Positions 1-6,800 of a stretch of DNA of 15,625 bases are shown here, one piece after another. The position numbers and the translations under genes are program-made. Position 1 is the first letter of the stretch; the number at the start of each line of letters is the position of its first letter. The notes beneath the pieces were generated by a model, which was not told the DNA's origin, searched no databases, and saw only the letters and a list, made by a program, of their open reading frames with translations. The DNA is from Chamaesiphon sp. (GTDB lineage: Bacteria; Cyanobacteriota; Cyanobacteriia; Cyanobacteriales; Chamaesiphonaceae). The stretch spans positions 1 through 15,625 of the forward strand of contig JAJAZF010000014.1 in NCBI GenBank assembly GCA_026785875.1, in the 5' to 3' direction.

Positions 1-80
1 GCCCACGGTACCCTCAGATATCCGCTGTAACTTATGTCTCTGTGCTATTGCAAGCTGCGATCGTCACAAATCAGAGGCAT

Positions 81-111
81 ACAACAAAGGGAGCAGTACT
101 AGACTACTCCC
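81..111 (-). terminator. Probable terminator of the tRNA-Lys transcript
   Basis: On the minus strand a 9-bp stem with one mismatch (arms 103-111 and 89-97, loop of 5 nt) is followed by a T-rich run read through 88-81 (tttgttgt). It lies about 25 nt past the 3' end of the tRNA, where a Rho-independent terminator would be expected. The T-run is interrupted, so efficiency is uncertain. Confidence 0.45.
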
Positions 112-135
112 TCGATCGAAATATTAATTTAATTA

Positions 136-207
136 TGGGACGCCCGAGGGTCGAACTCGGGACCAATCGGTTAAAAGCCGAATGCTCTACCACTGAGCTA
201 GCGTCCC
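136..207 (-). tRNA. tRNA-Lys (anticodon UUU)
   Basis: The minus strand folds into a complete 72-nt cloverleaf. The 7-bp acceptor stem is formed by 201-207 and 137-143 (GGGACGC with GCGTCCC), with discriminator A at 136. The D arm has stem GCTC/GAGC. The anticodon loop reads CTTTTAA, giving anticodon TTT, flanked by stem TTCGG/CCGAT. The T arm is CCGAG-TTCGACC-CTCGG. No CCA is encoded. It delivers lysine to AAA and AAG codons. The gene is co-oriented with, and 65 nt downstream of, the mutarotase gene. A short hairpin on the 3' side probably ends the transcript. Confidence 0.96.
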
Positions 208-272
208 ATCGGTCTGTGATTACTAGACCTTTATTAATATAGCATACAAGTTTGAAGTTTGACAACTTTAAT

Positions 273-1142
273 TTAAATAAAGTTTGCGGCAAAAGTTACG
301 TTACTAGTCAAAGTCTGTCCTGGAGAGACATGCAGCAGATCGACCCCTGTATTTAAACTGTTGCGGGGAGCCGTCCAAGGTTCTAGACAGTAGAAATCCT
401 TGCCTTTGACAGTCCAAAACACCACGGTGTGATAATCAGCACTGGTTGTCATACTTAGAGTTAACTTTTGCCCAGCATCGGTAGCTGTCGCAGTATTAGC
501 CGTGACGTTGGTAAAAGCAGCATCGATTTCAGCTTGACTAAAATCAAACTCTCCTGCAAATGGGTGAACTTCACCTGTTTGTTTTTCTTGATAGCTATCT
601 GCGGCGATCTCAAATGTCAGCCGATCTTTATCTGGCGCGAGGAAGTAAGGATGCAAGCCAGTACTAAAGGGCATTGGCGTATCCGATTTATTGGTGTAGG
701 TTTGGTCGATGACCAATTTACTCCCCTGAATTCGATAGGTAAAGGTGACGGCAAAATCAAAGGGATATACCTGGCGCGTAGCTTCATTGCTCTCTAGTAG
801 GATCGTCAGGCTAGCATCTGTGGTGGTGGACTTGTCGCTGACTGTCCAGGGCATTTCTCGGGCGAAGCCGTGCTGTTTGAGCGCATACTGTCGATCGCCA
901 ATTTTATAAGTATTATCGGGCAAGTTCCCACAAATCGGAAACAAGATCGGCACCCCACCACGTACACTCAAACTCGGATCGGTAAACCGATCGGTATCTA
1001 GATACAGTAACTCGCGATCGCCCACCCGCCAACTAGTTGCAATCCCACCTCGATCGGGGAAGACAGTCAGCGAACTCTGACTTTCGGTATCATTTAGGAC
1101 ATAAATAGGTTCGGTTTGAGGCTGTTTGGTGACGGTAAACAT
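273..1142 (-). CDS. Aldose 1-epimerase family protein (galactose mutarotase-like)
   Basis: This 289-residue protein looks like a cytosolic member of the aldose 1-epimerase / hexose-6-phosphate mutarotase superfamily, which interconverts alpha and beta anomers of sugars or sugar phosphates on a beta-sandwich scaffold. Visible signatures are RGGVPILFPICG (61-72), HGFAREMPW starting at catalytic-type His91, GLHPYF with His164, and YCLEPWTAP with the probable catalytic base Glu254. Length is normal for the family and there is no signal peptide or membrane segment. ATG at 1142 is the natural start because family similarity begins near the N-terminus (VLNDTESQSSLTVFPDRGG). The exact substrate cannot be read from sequence; a role in carbohydrate metabolism is inferred. 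The gene stands alone upstream of tRNA-Lys. Confidence 0.88.
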   Translation of the reverse strand: MFTVTKQPQTEPIYVLNDTESQSSLTVFPDRGGIATSWRVGDRELLYLDTDRFTDPSLSVRGGVPILFPICGNLPDNTYKIGDRQYALKQHGFAREMPWTVSDKSTTTDASLTILLESNEATRQVYPFDFAVTFTYRIQGSKLVIDQTYTNKSDTPMPFSTGLHPYFLAPDKDRLTFEIAADSYQEKQTGEVHPFAGEFDFSQAEIDAAFTNVTANTATATDAGQKLTLSMTTSADYHTVVFWTVKGKDFYCLEPWTAPRNSLNTGVDLLHVSPGQTLTSNVTFAANFI

Positions 1143-1593
1143 GTTATTTAGGGCGATGATTTTGGACGCTCGGCACTAGACAATGGTTGGACGCGCTCTG
1201 ACTGGATATCTGCGTATTTGCAGCTACCGAACCCTAGGTTGTTAAGCAAAGAGACGAGCAAACGGGTATTATAGTTATATAGGCTACACGATCGATGTTC
1301 ACAAAATCTCGATCGGGTTCAAAGCTATCTAACAGGCGAGCGATCGTCAGTATTAATGACATCGATTTTTGAATCAGTGCAACTCAAGGAGGCAGATAAC
1401 TATCGCCCAATCGACAGTTATCACCGCTCGATAAATATAATCCTCACATCAGGGATGGATGATCGAATGAAGTTACTCAACTAAACCGATTGCTTCTAGT
1501 TGATTTTGGGAAAGCTAATCTAGTTATCATTATCTGTAACATTACTAGATTTCCACTTCCACCGCCAGATTTATTTGTTTAGGAGAGTTAACT
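1143..1593. other. 451-bp intergenic region with divergent upstream sequences
   Basis: This gap separates the minus-strand mutarotase gene from the plus-strand gene at 1594, so it must hold both promoters. No open frame of note is visible on either strand. It contains several CGATCG sites and one 7-bp inverted repeat (gataact at 1395-1401 against agttatc at 1416-1422). A poorly spaced plus-strand promoter (TTGATT at 1500, TATCAT at 1525, spacer 19) is only suggestive. Confidence 0.5.
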
Positions 1594-1896
1594 ATGTTAC
1601 ATCGCAAGATCTTTCAAATGTGTGAAGATGGTCGGGAAGTATGTATTTTCTTGCGCGATCAGCAACGGTGGATCGAACGTGCGCGCATCACCGACATCGA
1701 AGGCGATCTAGTCACAATTCGCTATGAGACTGACGAAGACGATGAAGTCTCAGCTTGGGAAGAAATGGTACGTCTCGAAAGTATTGCCTCGATCAGTCAG
1801 AAATTAGCCTCTGTCTATCGTGGTAATGCCGAGCCACTAGTCTCCGATGAATGCCATGAATTAGAGCAGATTCGTCCGATTAAGCCTGAAGAATAA
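1594..1896 (+). CDS. Small conserved cyanobacterial protein (DUF6679-like)
   Basis: This 100-residue acidic, soluble protein has no signal peptide or membrane segment. The sequence (MLHRKIFQMCEDGREVCIF, then LRDQQRWIERA, then a central EGDLVTIRYETDEDDEVSAWEEM) matches my memory of a short, well-conserved cyanobacterial family annotated as DUF6679. That assignment is from recall and was not checked. The N-terminal two-thirds looks like a small beta-rich fold; the C-terminal tail (about 80-100) is variable and charged. The start is supported by AGGAGA at 1581-1586, 7 nt before the ATG. It is monocistronic in appearance: the next gene starts 154 nt downstream, past a strong hairpin. Function is unknown. 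Confidence 0.8.
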   Translation: MLHRKIFQMCEDGREVCIFLRDQQRWIERARITDIEGDLVTIRYETDEDDEVSAWEEMVRLESIASISQKLASVYRGNAEPLVSDECHELEQIRPIKPEE

Positions 1897-1907
1897 CAGA
1901 TCGAAGT

Positions 1908-1941
1908 GAGGAGTCATTAGCCATGTGGGTAATGACTCCTC
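1908..1941 (+). terminator. Perfect 12-bp hairpin, possible terminator
   Basis: A perfect 12-bp inverted repeat (gaggagtcatta at 1908-1919 and taatgactcctc at 1930-1941) encloses a 10-nt loop, 11 nt after the stop of the preceding gene. The position is right for a terminator, but no T-run follows (tgctaag), so it may instead be a transcript-stabilising stem or a partial terminator before the next gene. Confidence 0.45.
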
Positions 1942-2050
1942 TGCTAAGTGAGACTAAAGCGATTCTGAGTTGAGTGAGATAGCGGCTCAGTGATAAAAAG
2001 GGAATAGCGAAAAGTATTAGTTTGTCCCTCATTTTTGATAGGAAAATAAT

Positions 2051-3376
2051 ATGTTCGATCCTCTTTTTGCTCGTGCTGGTGTACTATGGTCGGAAATTAT
2101 TGAGCTGATTCAAGATCGAGGAATGGCAGCTAGCTTAGAAAGCTACACTGCACAGCAATTAACTCGTAACCCTCAGCTAGATCCAGGACAACGCAAATTA
2201 CTCGTACATCGATTTGCGATCGAGGGTGAAGTTGATGGTAAGACACCACTAGAATTATTTCTTGCCAGCCAGACAAATCTAACTCTGGCAGATCGTCAAC
2301 TGATTAGCAGTTGGCGACGAAGTTTTGTCGGGTTACTGGCGATCGTACAAATCTTTCCCAATGGTTTAGAAGTAATGAACTGGCTGACTGCCAAACATTA
2401 CCGGATTCAGTTTACCGATCTCCCATCCCAAACGGCAATGAGTCGGCTCAAAGTTGGCGAAGTAATCATCGCGCAGATTAGCCCCATAATTGATATCGAT
2501 TGGGCGATCTTGGCTCCCTGGGTTGCCCTGGGCAGAATTGGTAGACCCAAACTAGCCGTCGCCATCGGTGCTTTTCGCCAAAATTACCCACATTATCTCT
2601 ACAGTGATGCCCCCCAGCAATTAGCAGCAGCTTGGGAATCAGTTGCGGTATATCACGATCGATTTGTCGAATTTTTTGGTACCGATGAGATCGCGCTCAA
2701 TGGTGCTCAATTGCAAACGCGGATTGGTGAATTCCAAACCTGGATGGTAGAAAAGCAATTAGAGACAGCCGGAATCGATAAATCTAAATCTCTGACTGAA
2801 CTAGCCACTGATGCAGGGGTTGAAGCCGAGGATTTAGCAGCTTTGACTGCTGATTTGGGATTGTCCGCTACTGATGCCGCCAAGGGGCACAAAGCCCCCG
2901 CTGGGAAGATGATCTCACCAAAGGTCGAACTTCCGCCGCATCTCAAAGCAGCATCCACAGTCACCGCACTCAGTCATCATTATTGGGGACAGATGTTTTT
3001 AGCCGATTATCCACGACTGAAAACCCTGTTGGCACCTGTAGATCCTCAGTACTCGCCGAGCGATCTCAAATTTATTCACAAATGTTTAGCAGATCCGCAG
3101 ATGAACGCCTTTGTGTGGCGCAGATTAGCCGAGCAGTTTCCCCAGCAGTTACAAACGGCGATCGGTCAAAGTTTAGCATTGCCCAATTTTAACTTATCAT
3201 CACTCGATTCGATCCTCACTAAGTTTAATAAATATCTAGAGCCAGATCTCCCCGATCTAGCTAGCGTTCCCATTCACTTACACGAGTTATTTCAGTCAGC
3301 AGTACTAGAAGTAAGTAAAGAAAAAGCTAGACCTAAGTCTCAACCGAAAAAGAGTGGATTTGGAGCTAAAAGTTAA
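2051..3376 (+). CDS. Conserved hypothetical protein, 441 residues, unknown function
   Basis: I do not recognise a named domain. The protein is soluble-looking, largely alpha-helical, with no signal peptide and no clear membrane helix. Visible parts are an N-terminal helical region (1-115; IIELIQDRG, RRSFVGLLAIVQ), a middle section (115-235) with many aromatic and aliphatic residues, a linker of low conservation type (about 245-290; KSLTELATDAGVEAEDLAALTADLG), a helical C-terminal part (300-420), and a basic tail ending KARPKSQPKKSGFGAKS. The start is supported by taggaaa at 2039-2045. Codon use is HIP1-rich like the surrounding core genes, so it is probably native. It may share a transcript with the preceding small gene, but the hairpin between them argues for some uncoupling. 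No function is assigned. Confidence 0.75.
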   Translation: MFDPLFARAGVLWSEIIELIQDRGMAASLESYTAQQLTRNPQLDPGQRKLLVHRFAIEGEVDGKTPLELFLASQTNLTLADRQLISSWRRSFVGLLAIVQIFPNGLEVMNWLTAKHYRIQFTDLPSQTAMSRLKVGEVIIAQISPIIDIDWAILAPWVALGRIGRPKLAVAIGAFRQNYPHYLYSDAPQQLAAAWESVAVYHDRFVEFFGTDEIALNGAQLQTRIGEFQTWMVEKQLETAGIDKSKSLTELATDAGVEAEDLAALTADLGLSATDAAKGHKAPAGKMISPKVELPPHLKAASTVTALSHHYWGQMFLADYPRLKTLLAPVDPQYSPSDLKFIHKCLADPQMNAFVWRRLAEQFPQQLQTAIGQSLALPNFNLSSLDSILTKFNKYLEPDLPDLASVPIHLHELFQSAVLEVSKEKARPKSQPKKSGFGAKS

Positions 3377-3384
3377 GAATCGAT

Positions 3385-3442
3385 TCTCCGTAGGAGAGGC
3401 TCGCGGGAACGACTGCTGAGATCCCGACTAAGCCGATCGGCT
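3385..3442. repeat. Two small palindromic repeats downstream of the 441-residue gene
   Basis: A 5-bp stem with a 3-nt loop (tctcc at 3385-3389, ggaga at 3393-3397) is followed by a 12-nt perfect palindrome agccgatcggct at 3431-3442. The first resembles short palindromes commonly dispersed in cyanobacterial intergenic DNA (an inference from recall). Neither is followed by a T-run on the plus strand, so they are not convincing terminators. Confidence 0.35.
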
Positions 3443-3489
3443 AAAATAGGGAAAACCGATCTTCAAGGTGGATCTAATATTTTATTAAA

Positions 3490-3518
3490 TTGGTAAAATT
3501 AAAGTATCGACTTAAACT
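3490..3518 (+). promoter_or_regulatory. Candidate sigma-70-type promoter of the YeaQ/GlsB gene
   Basis: TTGGTA at 3490-3495 and TAAACT at 3513-3518 are separated by exactly 17 nt and lie just upstream of the gene starting at 3541. Both boxes are imperfect, so this is moderate support. A GGAG at 3527-3530 could serve as ribosome binding site with a 10-nt spacer. Confidence 0.35.
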
Positions 3519-3540
3519 CTAGCGATGGAGAATCAAGACT

Positions 3541-3819
3541 ATGAATATTATTGGTTGGGTAGTACTCGGTCTAGTAGCTGGCGCGATCGCCAAAATGATT
3601 TACCCTGGTAGTCAAGGCGGTGGATTGATTTCCACGATGGTATTAGGGATTGTTGGTGCATTTATTGGCGGTACTCTATATACCTTAATCACGACCGGAA
3701 AGTTTATAATTGCCTCATCAGGGGCTGCGGCTGGAGCGTTAATTCCCTCACTAATATTTGCGGTATTAGGCGCAATGGTAGCGATTTTCCTCTGGGGTTT
3801 AGTAACTCGTAATGCTTAG
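3541..3819 (+). CDS. GlsB/YeaQ/YmgE-family stress-response membrane protein
   Basis: This 92-residue protein is almost wholly hydrophobic and glycine-rich. It fits the transglycosylase-associated family (YeaQ, YmgE, GlsB), small inner-membrane proteins linked to general stress. The N-terminal signature WVVLGLVAGAIAKMIYPG (6-23) followed by GGGLISTMVLGIVGAFIGG (26-44) is characteristic. Three membrane segments are apparent: about 2-20, 29-49 and 68-88. Between segments 2 and 3 there is an insertion (TLITTGKFIIASSGAAAG) that makes it slightly longer than the roughly 80-residue family norm. The name refers to an old association and does not imply enzymatic activity. It appears to be transcribed alone, with a candidate promoter at 3490 and a candidate terminator at 3948. 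Confidence 0.88.
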   Translation: MNIIGWVVLGLVAGAIAKMIYPGSQGGGLISTMVLGIVGAFIGGTLYTLITTGKFIIASSGAAAGALIPSLIFAVLGAMVAIFLWGLVTRNA

Positions 3820-3884
3820 ATAATTAGGATCGATCGATTAGATTTTGCTAGTTGAAGCGAACGCGATCGATTAATTAAAAGTCA

Positions 3885-3902
3885 ATCATCCGATCGGATG
3901 AT
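3885..3902. repeat. 18-bp perfect palindrome
   Basis: The sequence atcatccgatcggatgat is a perfect 18-nt palindrome centred on CGATCG. It could be a binding site for a dimeric regulator, a DNA-level palindrome of the HIP type, or a loop-less hairpin. It is the first of three consecutive hairpin-forming segments in this gap. Confidence 0.5.
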
Positions 3903-3947
3903 GCGAAATCCAAACCAGAGCAAATTGCCATCAAGCTCTGTTGTTAA

Positions 3948-3971
3948 TAGAGTCTGCTGGCGCGGACTCTA
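3948..3971 (+). terminator. Probable Rho-independent terminator
   Basis: A 10-bp stem (3948-3957 with 3962-3971, one G-T pair) closes a TGGC tetraloop and is followed by ATTTTGCATTT. It sits about 130 nt after the YeaQ/GlsB stop codon and before the next plus-strand gene. A weaker 6-bp inverted repeat (3916-3921 with 3935-3940) precedes it. Confidence 0.55.
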
Positions 3972-4103
3972 ATTTTGCATTTAAAATTCACAGCGGCTGT
4001 CGATCGATTAACTGGAAATTCGGGAGAATAATTCGGTCAGATCGTCACAGTGAAATGATATTGCTGATAAACTAGAGAGTGGAGCCATTCTCAACCTGCT
4101 GTA

Positions 4104-4115
4104 GTCAGTACTGAC
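4104..4115. promoter_or_regulatory. 12-bp palindrome upstream of the zinc-ribbon gene
   Basis: gtcagtactgac is a perfect palindrome 46 nt ahead of the GTG start at 4162. It is a possible operator or 5'-UTR element; no regulator can be named from the sequence. Confidence 0.25.
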
Positions 4116-4161
4116 GTAGGTCAAACAAGACGAGGCTTCCAGTGTCATGGAGCTACATTGA

Positions 4162-4530
4162 GTGAACAATAACAGCCCTAATCTATTTCAAATCAATCTC
4201 CCCCGATTCCAATCCTGGCTGACAATTGTGGCAATCTGCCTGTTGTTGGGTAGCCTAGGATTAGGATGGTTGGTAAAAGCCGCCTCGATCGCGATCGGAT
4301 TGGTGATTATTACCCCCGTTGTCGGATTTTTGGGCTTCTTTTGGTGGTTGCGCCGTAGTGTCGTCCAAGCTGAATGTCCAGTTTGCAGTTATCCGCTGCA
4401 AGGCATCAATGGTAGTGAGATTCAATGTACCAACTGTGGTGAATTGCTCAATGTCGATCGAGGCAAATTGATCCGCGACACTCCACCAGATACGATCGAT
4501 GTCATTGCAGTCGAAGTTATTCAGGAATAG
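4162..4530 (+). CDS. Membrane protein with C-terminal zinc ribbon, unknown function
   Basis: This 122-residue protein has two predicted membrane helices (about 17-38 and 41-63; LTIVAICLLLGSLGLGWL and IAIGLVIITPVVGFLGFF), followed by a basic stop-transfer WWLRR and a four-cysteine zinc-ribbon motif: CPVC (72, 75) and CTNC (89, 92), spacing C-x2-C-x13-C-x2-C. The zinc ribbon should face the cytosol given the preceding positive residues. A stop codon (TGA, 4159-4161) lies immediately before the GTG at 4162, so GTG is the earliest possible start; GGAG at 4149-4152 supports it. The arrangement resembles small uncharacterised cyanobacterial proteins. Zinc binding is a strong inference; the role is unknown. 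The next membrane protein gene follows about 100 nt later on the same strand. Confidence 0.75.
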   Translation: MNNNSPNLFQINLPRFQSWLTIVAICLLLGSLGLGWLVKAASIAIGLVIITPVVGFLGFFWWLRRSVVQAECPVCSYPLQGINGSEIQCTNCGELLNVDRGKLIRDTPPDTIDVIAVEVIQE

Positions 4531-4631
4531 GGGATAGAGAGTAGTTATTCATACATCCATACCAATTCCCATGTCGATTGAAGATTTCTAGGCTCCTACC
4601 GTCTATCCTCCAAACCATAACTTCCAGAAAT

Positions 4632-4982
4632 ATGACATCCCCACAGCCCCAAGATTGGAAACGTCGCATTCAAGATTTGAAAATCGAGATCGAACGAGCA
4701 ACATCAGGATCTCCAGGCTCCGATCTCAACCAGATTGAAGTCGATTCCCCCAGCTATGGGGTAGATGCACTCCAACGCGGCTATCAACAGTTCCGGCTGT
4801 GGTTTAATGGTATCCCGGCTAGTGGTAAACTGCTGGCGATCGCAGGTGGCGGATTATTGAGCCTGACACTGATCAAAACTGTCTTCCAACTCGTAACTTC
4901 CCTAATTACCCTCTCAGTCTTCGGAGTCATCCTGTATCTAGTTTATCGATTTTGGATTTTACCAAAGAATAGTGCATCATAA
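4632..4982 (+). CDS. Small membrane protein, unknown function
   Basis: I place the start at ATG 4632, giving 116 residues; an upstream TTG at 4578 would add 18 residues but lacks a ribosome binding site. The N-terminal half is hydrophilic with a short helical charged segment (DWKRRIQDLKIEIERA, 8-23), followed by a linker and YGVDALQRGYQQFRLWFNG (42-60). Two hydrophobic helices follow (about 64-82 and 84-108), ending in a polar tail. It has no recognised catalytic motif. The gene lies about 100 nt downstream of the zinc-ribbon membrane protein, with no obvious terminator between them, so the two may be co-transcribed. It looks like a conserved cyanobacterial protein, but I cannot name a family. 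Confidence 0.7.
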   Translation: MTSPQPQDWKRRIQDLKIEIERATSGSPGSDLNQIEVDSPSYGVDALQRGYQQFRLWFNGIPASGKLLAIAGGGLLSLTLIKTVFQLVTSLITLSVFGVILYLVYRFWILPKNSAS

Positions 4983-5013
4983 GTAAGCGACAGATGATTA
5001 GCTTCGCCTAAAC

Positions 5014-5039
5014 ATCGCAGGGGGATTCATCCCTACGAT
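5014..5039. terminator. Hairpin, possible bidirectional terminator
   Basis: A 9-bp stem with one mismatch (atcgcaggg at 5014-5022, ccctacgat at 5031-5039) has an 8-nt loop. It lies 32 nt after the plus-strand stop at 4982 and 174 nt past the stop of the convergent sigF. The following bases (atatttgcc) are only weakly T-rich. Confidence 0.4.
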
Positions 5040-5148
5040 ATTTGCCCTAGGAAACCAAAAATTGCGATCGGCGGATGTGTTAGCGTTGGCGTACCATTGG
5101 CGGTGATTGGGTACGATCGTGCTGACGCTAATATAGCCTACGGCAAAT
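5040..5148. repeat. 109-bp foldback element (MITE-like or structured RNA)
   Basis: Terminal 12-nt arms are inverted with one mismatch: atttgccctagg at 5040-5051 and cctacggcaaat at 5137-5148. Nested inside is a second inverted repeat: ttagcgt at 5080-5086 with acgctaa at 5125-5131, closed further in by gtacc at 5091-5095 with ggtac at 5110-5114. No open frame of note lies inside. It fills most of the gap between the convergent small membrane protein gene and sigF. Nested terminal inverted repeats fit a miniature foldback element; a structured 3'-UTR RNA is the alternative. Confidence 0.45.
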
Positions 5149-5212
5149 CTGTTTAGTTTAATATTCGCCCGCACTTGAGAAAGTAGAGCGATGTCAAGAG
5201 ATTGACTTGGAA

Positions 5213-6064
5213 CTAGGTCATTAAAGCCTCTTCAGGATGCAGCAGAGTAGATAATTGCTTGACACCACGTTGAAGATGGCGCGTGACTGTCATCGGGCTG
5301 ACACCGATTCTTTTAGCAGCTTCCTTGCGAGGCAATCCCTTGATATAGACAAATTCGATCGCTTGTTTAGTCTTAGACTCGAGTTCAGAAATCGCCCCTT
5401 CTAGTTGTTGACGTTCTTCCTCCAGATATTGACGTTGTTGTTGGCGAGTATCTGGGAGACTATCGCCCAAAGTAACCGGACAGTCCAACATTTGCCCCAC
5501 AGTAGCATCTAAACTTAAAGCTTGACGATTGTGCTCTGCTGCTTGGGTTTGACGCCATTCGTTTACAGATACATTCAAAACAGCCGCAATCTCTTCATCC
5601 CGAACTTTTCTACCCAACTTAGCTGTCAGTTGTTGACGGACTTTTTCGCCCTCTTTTTGGAGTTCTTGCCAACGACGAGGAATCTTCAGCACACTACTCT
5701 TATCGCGGAGGAAGTGTAAGACTTCACCTCTAATGTAGGGCACAGCAAAAGAGCTAAATGCACAACCCTGGTGGGGGTTAAAGCGTTCGATGGCGCGAAT
5801 CAAGCCTAAATAACCAATCTGCTCTAAATCTTGATAAGGTTCTGCACACTGACGACCGATGCGGTGAGCGATTTGTCTGACCAGACCAGCATTCAATAAA
5901 ACTAATTGATTGCGAACTTTGACACTGGGCTGTTGAAAGTAGTTCATCAACAAGGACATCGATTCGGAATGAGCAGAAGCTTGAGTAGCCATCGTTTGAG
6001 CAACCTTGGTAAAGATAGATGCTGTTTGATCGATCCAATCTGCATTAGATGTGGGCATAATCAC
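5213..6064 (-). CDS. sigF: Group 3 RNA polymerase sigma factor, SigF-like
   Basis: This is a 283-residue sigma factor of the sigma-28/sigma-B/F/G type that redirects RNA polymerase to a specific promoter class. Region 2 (about 50-122) is clear: DLEQIGYLGLIRAIERF (79-95), then the AFSSFAVPYIRGEVLHFLRD stretch (102-121). Region 3 spans about 125-185 (KIPRRWQELQ, DEEIAAVLNVSVNEW). Region 4 covers about 215-275 with a helix-turn-helix (LPRKEAAKRIGVSPMTVTRHL). Region 1.1 is absent, and region 1.2 is lacking or minimal, as in group 3 factors. In cyanobacteria SigF is linked to type IV pilus gene expression and motility (known for Synechocystis). An alternative ATG two codons inside the N-terminus is possible. 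It is transcribed away from secE, from a 496-bp shared upstream region that contains an 18-bp palindrome. Confidence 0.9.
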   Translation of the reverse strand: MIMPTSNADWIDQTASIFTKVAQTMATQASAHSESMSLLMNYFQQPSVKVRNQLVLLNAGLVRQIAHRIGRQCAEPYQDLEQIGYLGLIRAIERFNPHQGCAFSSFAVPYIRGEVLHFLRDKSSVLKIPRRWQELQKEGEKVRQQLTAKLGRKVRDEEIAAVLNVSVNEWRQTQAAEHNRQALSLDATVGQMLDCPVTLGDSLPDTRQQQRQYLEEERQQLEGAISELESKTKQAIEFVYIKGLPRKEAAKRIGVSPMTVTRHLQRGVKQLSTLLHPEEALMT

Positions 6065-6227
6065 AACAGAGGGGTTCGGACGCTGGGAAATCGGCAGTTA
6101 GTAGAAAAAATAAATCTTGGTGTAGATTCGATCCACTTGTTTTTCTCCACAGCTACATTGTTCTGCACACACCCCTATTACCAACAGCGTCGATCTACGG
6201 AAATACTGTTAGGGGTACTTTTGTTAA

Positions 6228-6245
6228 GTACGTAAATTTACGTAC
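6228..6245. promoter_or_regulatory. 18-bp perfect palindrome upstream of sigF
   Basis: gtacgtaaatttacgtac is a perfect palindrome, AT-rich at the centre, 164 nt upstream of the sigF start codon. The form is typical of an operator for a homodimeric regulator. No regulator is identifiable from the sequence. Confidence 0.4.
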
Positions 6246-6530
6246 AGATCCGCACTACGCTATTGACGCTGCAACAATAATTGACGATTCGATCGCCAGT
6301 AATTGCTAAATCGCATCCTCAGCTTGTAGAGTTAGGGAATTTTTGCAGCAACTAGCCGCTTCATTGCCCAACTTAGGGACGACTCATCAATTTGTCCTCC
6401 CTTTTGCAGAACCAAGAATTTTAACTCACTTCTTAGATGGTGTAAAGAGATCCAACTGAGATCGATCGAGATAACTTGGATGAGCAGGAGGTAAAAATTT
6501 CAGGTAAACTAGTAATCTGTCAACCTCACA

Positions 6531-6550
6531 TCCTCTTGTCGTGAAGAGGA
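6531..6550 (+). promoter_or_regulatory. Hairpin overlapping the secE ribosome binding site
   Basis: A 7-bp stem (tcctctt at 6531-6537 with aagagga at 6544-6550, 6-nt loop) includes most of the Shine-Dalgarno sequence GAGGAG (6547-6552), which lies 8 nt before the secE ATG. In the mRNA this stem would compete with ribosome binding. Confidence 0.45.
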
Positions 6551-6560
6551 GCCAGAGATT

Positions 6561-6800
6561 ATGGTCAAAAAAGCCGAACCAACACAAACTGAGCCAGCAA
6601 ATGCCGAATCGACATCTGGCTTCAATCCGGTTCAACTCATCCAAGACAGTAAAGCTGAACTCACCCGAGTAATTTGGCCCAGCCGTCAACAACTGATTAG
6701 TGAATCCCTAGCTGTAATTGCGATGGTGTCTCTATCAGCTACGACCATTTATTTGGTCAACAACCTGTTTAGCTGGGCTGCTGCCAAGGTGTTTGTATGA
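6561..6800 (+). CDS. secE: Preprotein translocase subunit SecE
   Basis: This 79-residue protein is the small SecE form, with one membrane helix, which clamps SecY in the SecYEG translocon of the plasma or thylakoid membrane. Residues 1-25 are a hydrophilic, variable extension. The conserved amphipathic segment reads KAELTRVIWPSRQQL (31-45), with the family hallmark WPS; the helix spans about 47-70. GAGGAG at 6547-6552 marks the start. It overlaps nusG by 4 nt (ATGA), indicating translational coupling in the secE-nusG-rplK-rplA operon. Confidence 0.96.
   Translation: MVKKAEPTQTEPANAESTSGFNPVQLIQDSKAELTRVIWPSRQQLISESLAVIAMVSLSATTIYLVNNLFSWAAAKVFV

Larger units (their letters stand above)
6065..6560. 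other. 496-bp divergent region between sigF and secE
   Basis: This gap must hold promoters for sigF (minus) and the secE operon (plus). No coding frame or tRNA is visible; in particular no tRNA-Trp, which often precedes secE in cyanobacteria. It contains an 18-bp palindrome (6228-6245), an AT-rich tract near 6100 on the sigF side, and a hairpin overlapping the secE ribosome binding site (6531-6550). I cannot place the promoters with confidence. Confidence 0.6.

Noticed and set aside
468..797. 109-residue plus-strand open frame inside the mutarotase gene
   Set aside because: It lies fully antisense to a well-supported enzyme gene and has no ribosome binding site or recognisable motif.
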